20,346 bases of DNA, from IMG/VR virus record IMGVR_UViG_3300035698_013502, positions 1 to 20,346 of that record. One strand, given 5' to 3'. This document shows positions 18,035 to 20,346 of this stretch, one piece after another. The position numbers were made by a program, and so were the translations under genes. The stretch comes from a virus. Numbering within the stretch: position 1 is the stretch's first letter; each line of letters starts with the position of its first letter. Under the pieces are notes generated by a model. That model searched no databases. It was given only the letters and a program-made list of their open reading frames with translations, and was not told the DNA's origin.

Positions 18035-20253
18035 AGTTAGCTGAATTATATGTTGAATTAAGAGCAAAAGGATTAGCCAGAGTTTCCGGAGCTTTAAATG
18101 TAGTGCAGGCAAAACTTAAAGCAGTTCAAGCATCTATGGTAAAAGTTGCTGCTGTTGCTAGAAAAGCTTTTATGATTTCTGCTGCTATTATTGGAGGGGC
18201 TGTTTTAGCAGCATCCAAATTTGAAGATCAATTAGCTATGGTTTCGACTATGCTTGATACAAGTACTATGGGGTACATGAAAAAGTACGAATCCGGGCTT
18301 AAAAGTTTGTCTAAAGAATTTGGAGAAAGTACCTCTACTCTAGCTAAAGGCTTATACGATATTTTATCAGCATCCGTAGCTCCTGCAAAAGCGATGGAAG
18401 TTTTAAGGGTATCGGCAATAGCAGCTAAAGGTGGATTTACCACTACTGCTGATTCTGCTGATGTTATTACTACTGTTCTTAATTCATACACTATGTCTGC
18501 TGATAAAGCAACAATGGTTTCAGATAAGCTATTTGCAACAGTTAAACGTGGAAAAATTACTTACGCTGAATTAGCAAGTTCTTTAGGTAAAGCATCAGCA
18601 ACCGCTGCTATCGCTGGATTATCATTAGATGAATTGTTAGCTACTGTTTCTACAATAACTCGTGCAGGAATTAATTCGAGACAAGCAATGACTGGAGTTG
18701 TAGGAGCTTTACGTTCATTTTTACGTCCTACAGATGATGCAAAAGCATTAGCTAAAAAATTGGGTTTTGAAATGAATGTTGCTACTCTTAAATCTATTGG
18801 TTTAAGTGGAGTGATGCAAAAAATTAATGGTTTATCAGCAGATCAAGTTTCAGTATTGTTCCCAAATATCCGTGGGTTAAAAGGTATAGCTGCTGCAATG
18901 CAGGATAGTGCCGGATATGCTAAAGATTTAGCTATGCAAATGAATTCATCTGGTATGGCTCAAGAAGCTTTTGAAAAAGCTACTGCTACATTTTCTTTTC
19001 AAATGGCTCAATTCAAACAGGAATTTATAGGAGCAGCTAAAGATTTAGGAAAAATTTTTATTCCTGTTATAAAAAAAGTAGTGGATGTTTTTAGAAAATG
19101 GTTAAAAACTTTTAGTTATTTTTCAGATGATACAAAAAAATTCATAGCTAATACTATTTTAATAGTAGCAGCTATTGCTGGAATATTAATAATTATACCT
19201 AAACTTATTGGAATGGTCATGTTGTTAAATAAAACTTTTCTTTTAATGTTAGCCAATCCATTAGTTGCTACATTTATATTAGTAGGTGCTGCTATTGCAG
19301 GGGTAATTATAGCTGTACGAAAGCTGACTTCTAATATAGCAAGATTATCTAACAGAATGAAAGATTTGTTGGATAAGGGGGATGAACAAAGAAAAACTGA
19401 TCAACTTCGTATGAAACGATTAAAACAACTTGCCGCAAAAGAAAAATTAAATTCTGTGGAAATGGAAGAATCCTCCCGATTAATAAAAGAGCTTGAAGGA
19501 CGTTATGGGGATTTAGGTATTTCTTTAGATGCTACAACAGGAAAAATTAATGGTCTTGCCGGAGCATATATAAAGCTCAGTGAAGCTATGCGAAAAGCTG
19601 CTTTACTTCAAGTTAATCAAGAAATTGCTGAACGAAAACAAAATATTACTAAACTACAAAAAGAAATAGATTCTGTATGGTTTATGACAGGAAAGATACG
19701 GGAATTATCTGATAAACAAGCTGAAGAATTCAAAGCTATGAGAGGTTTGCTTAGTCGTAAAAAAGCTTTAATAGCTAGTGATCCTACTGCCATTACTGGA
19801 GCTCCTGAAACGAAAGCTGAAAAACTTAGAACAAAAATGGCAGCAGAAAATCTAGCTCAGAAACAAAAAGAAAGAGCTGAATATGATAAAAATTTTGCTT
19901 TGCGGAAAAAGAAGGAAGAACTTTTTGCTATCCAAAAAGCAAAATTCTGGAGAGATTTAAAATATTTGAAGGCTGATATAAAAAGGAATGTAGTAAGACC
20001 TGCCAAAGAAATTTTTAGATCAGTAAAAAAAGTATCAATTGATTTTGTAAAGAAACTATTTAAATATGAAAAAACTAAGTATGATACAGGATCATGGGTA
20101 GGTCTTGCAGAAGTTTGGAAGAATATTCAATCTGCTGCAATGAAAGATAATGTACCTAAACAACAATTATCAACACAAAAAAAGATAAATAATAATCTTA
20201 CAAGAATATATAATAAAATAAGTTCAGGAGGAGGGTCTCCAGTAGGCCCGTAA
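18031..20253 (+). CDS. Tail tape-measure protein (740 aa, GTG start)
   Basis: It starts with GTG 18031, overlapping the chaperone-extension TGA. The first 45 residues are helical (KLAELYVELRAKGLARVSG...), then come AASKFEDQLAMVSTMLD and the TP901-type tape-measure core with LSKEFGESTSTLAKGLYDIL, AAKGGFTTTADSADVITTVL and SLDELLATVSTITRAGINSR (60-260). Hydrophobic segments at about 371-432 (ILIVAAIAGILIIIP, FILVGAAIAGVIIAV) are the usual membrane-insertion part. Residues 435-740 are coiled coil and basic helix. With about 0.15 nm per residue, 740 residues predict a tail of about 110 nm. It sets tail length and is ejected before the DNA. Confidence 0.93.
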   Translation: MKLAELYVELRAKGLARVSGALNVVQAKLKAVQASMVKVAAVARKAFMISAAIIGGAVLAASKFEDQLAMVSTMLDTSTMGYMKKYESGLKSLSKEFGESTSTLAKGLYDILSASVAPAKAMEVLRVSAIAAKGGFTTTADSADVITTVLNSYTMSADKATMVSDKLFATVKRGKITYAELASSLGKASATAAIAGLSLDELLATVSTITRAGINSRQAMTGVVGALRSFLRPTDDAKALAKKLGFEMNVATLKSIGLSGVMQKINGLSADQVSVLFPNIRGLKGIAAAMQDSAGYAKDLAMQMNSSGMAQEAFEKATATFSFQMAQFKQEFIGAAKDLGKIFIPVIKKVVDVFRKWLKTFSYFSDDTKKFIANTILIVAAIAGILIIIPKLIGMVMLLNKTFLLMLANPLVATFILVGAAIAGVIIAVRKLTSNIARLSNRMKDLLDKGDEQRKTDQLRMKRLKQLAAKEKLNSVEMEESSRLIKELEGRYGDLGISLDATTGKINGLAGAYIKLSEAMRKAALLQVNQEIAERKQNITKLQKEIDSVWFMTGKIRELSDKQAEEFKAMRGLLSRKKALIASDPTAITGAPETKAEKLRTKMAAENLAQKQKERAEYDKNFALRKKKEELFAIQKAKFWRDLKYLKADIKRNVVRPAKEIFRSVKKVSIDFVKKLFKYEKTKYDTGSWVGLAEVWKNIQSAAMKDNVPKQQLSTQKKINNNLTRIYNKISSGGGSPVGP

Positions 20254-20257
20254 AATT

Positions 20258-20346
20258 ATGGCTGGTATAGACGATCTTACAAAAAAATGGGAAGGGTACA
20301 AAGAAACATTTACAAATACTTCTGGTTCCATTACTGCAATATATAC
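20258..20346 (+). CDS. Start of a tail gene behind the tape measure (partial)
   Basis: An ATG at 20258, five bases after the tape-measure stop, opens a frame to the window end (29 residues, MAGIDDLTKKWEGYKETFT...). GGAGGAGGG at 20227-20235 inside the tape-measure end lies rather far upstream but could serve. Position predicts a distal tail or baseplate protein. Too little is visible for a family call. Confidence 0.5.
   Translation, partial: MAGIDDLTKKWEGYKETFTNTSGSITAIY

Overview
The window is a stretch of an AT-rich tailed-phage genome with siphovirus-type head-tail and tail genes. The diagnostic genes are an HK97-fold major capsid protein, a gp6-like head-tail adaptor, a head-closure protein, a gp10-like protein, a tail terminator, tail-tube proteins, a tail assembly chaperone with a -1 frameshift signal, and a tape-measure protein. 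Shine-Dalgarno sites are strong (AGGAG, GGAGG). Three promoters on the minus strand are close to sigma-70 consensus, so the host is probably a bacterium with a standard housekeeping sigma factor and anti-SD. I cannot name the host. No integrase, terminase or portal is visible here, and TAA, TAG and TGA all act as stops.

Layout. (1) 1-3079, plus strand: the end of a probable nucleotide kinase, two tiny membrane proteins, an ATP-dependent RNA ligase, a calcineurin-like phosphoesterase and a zinc-ribbon protein. These are followed by a tRNA-Thr(UGU) that lacks a normal D stem, a structured 165-nt RNA candidate and a hairpin terminator. (2) 3108-6147, minus strand: about a dozen very small unknown genes in three transcription units. 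Each unit starts with a copy of the same promoter-leader cassette (promoters at 3429-3457, 4311-4338 and 6191-6218). Two of the gaps between units hold further structured elements. The block looks like an early, host-interaction region. (3) 6393 to the end, plus strand: the virion module. Its order is scaffold/XkdF-like protein, major capsid, several beta-rich decoration or fibre-like proteins, a beta-solenoid protein, a GT4-type glycosyltransferase, a small membrane protein, four head-tail connector proteins, two paralogous tail-tube proteins, the chaperone with frameshift extension, the tape measure, and the start of a distal tail gene.

How the parts fit. The left block resembles an RNA repair and translation-support module (ligase, phosphoesterase, tRNA). 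The minus block is probably transcribed early by host polymerase. The right block builds the virion. The main unusual themes are RNA structure in intergenic regions (2881-3045, 3491-3633, 4371-4436, 9011-9093, 9809-9872, 10260-10375), proteins enlarged by inserted or repeated beta domains, and a glycosyltransferase inside the structural operon. All RNA pairings were found by eye; no folding program or database search was run.
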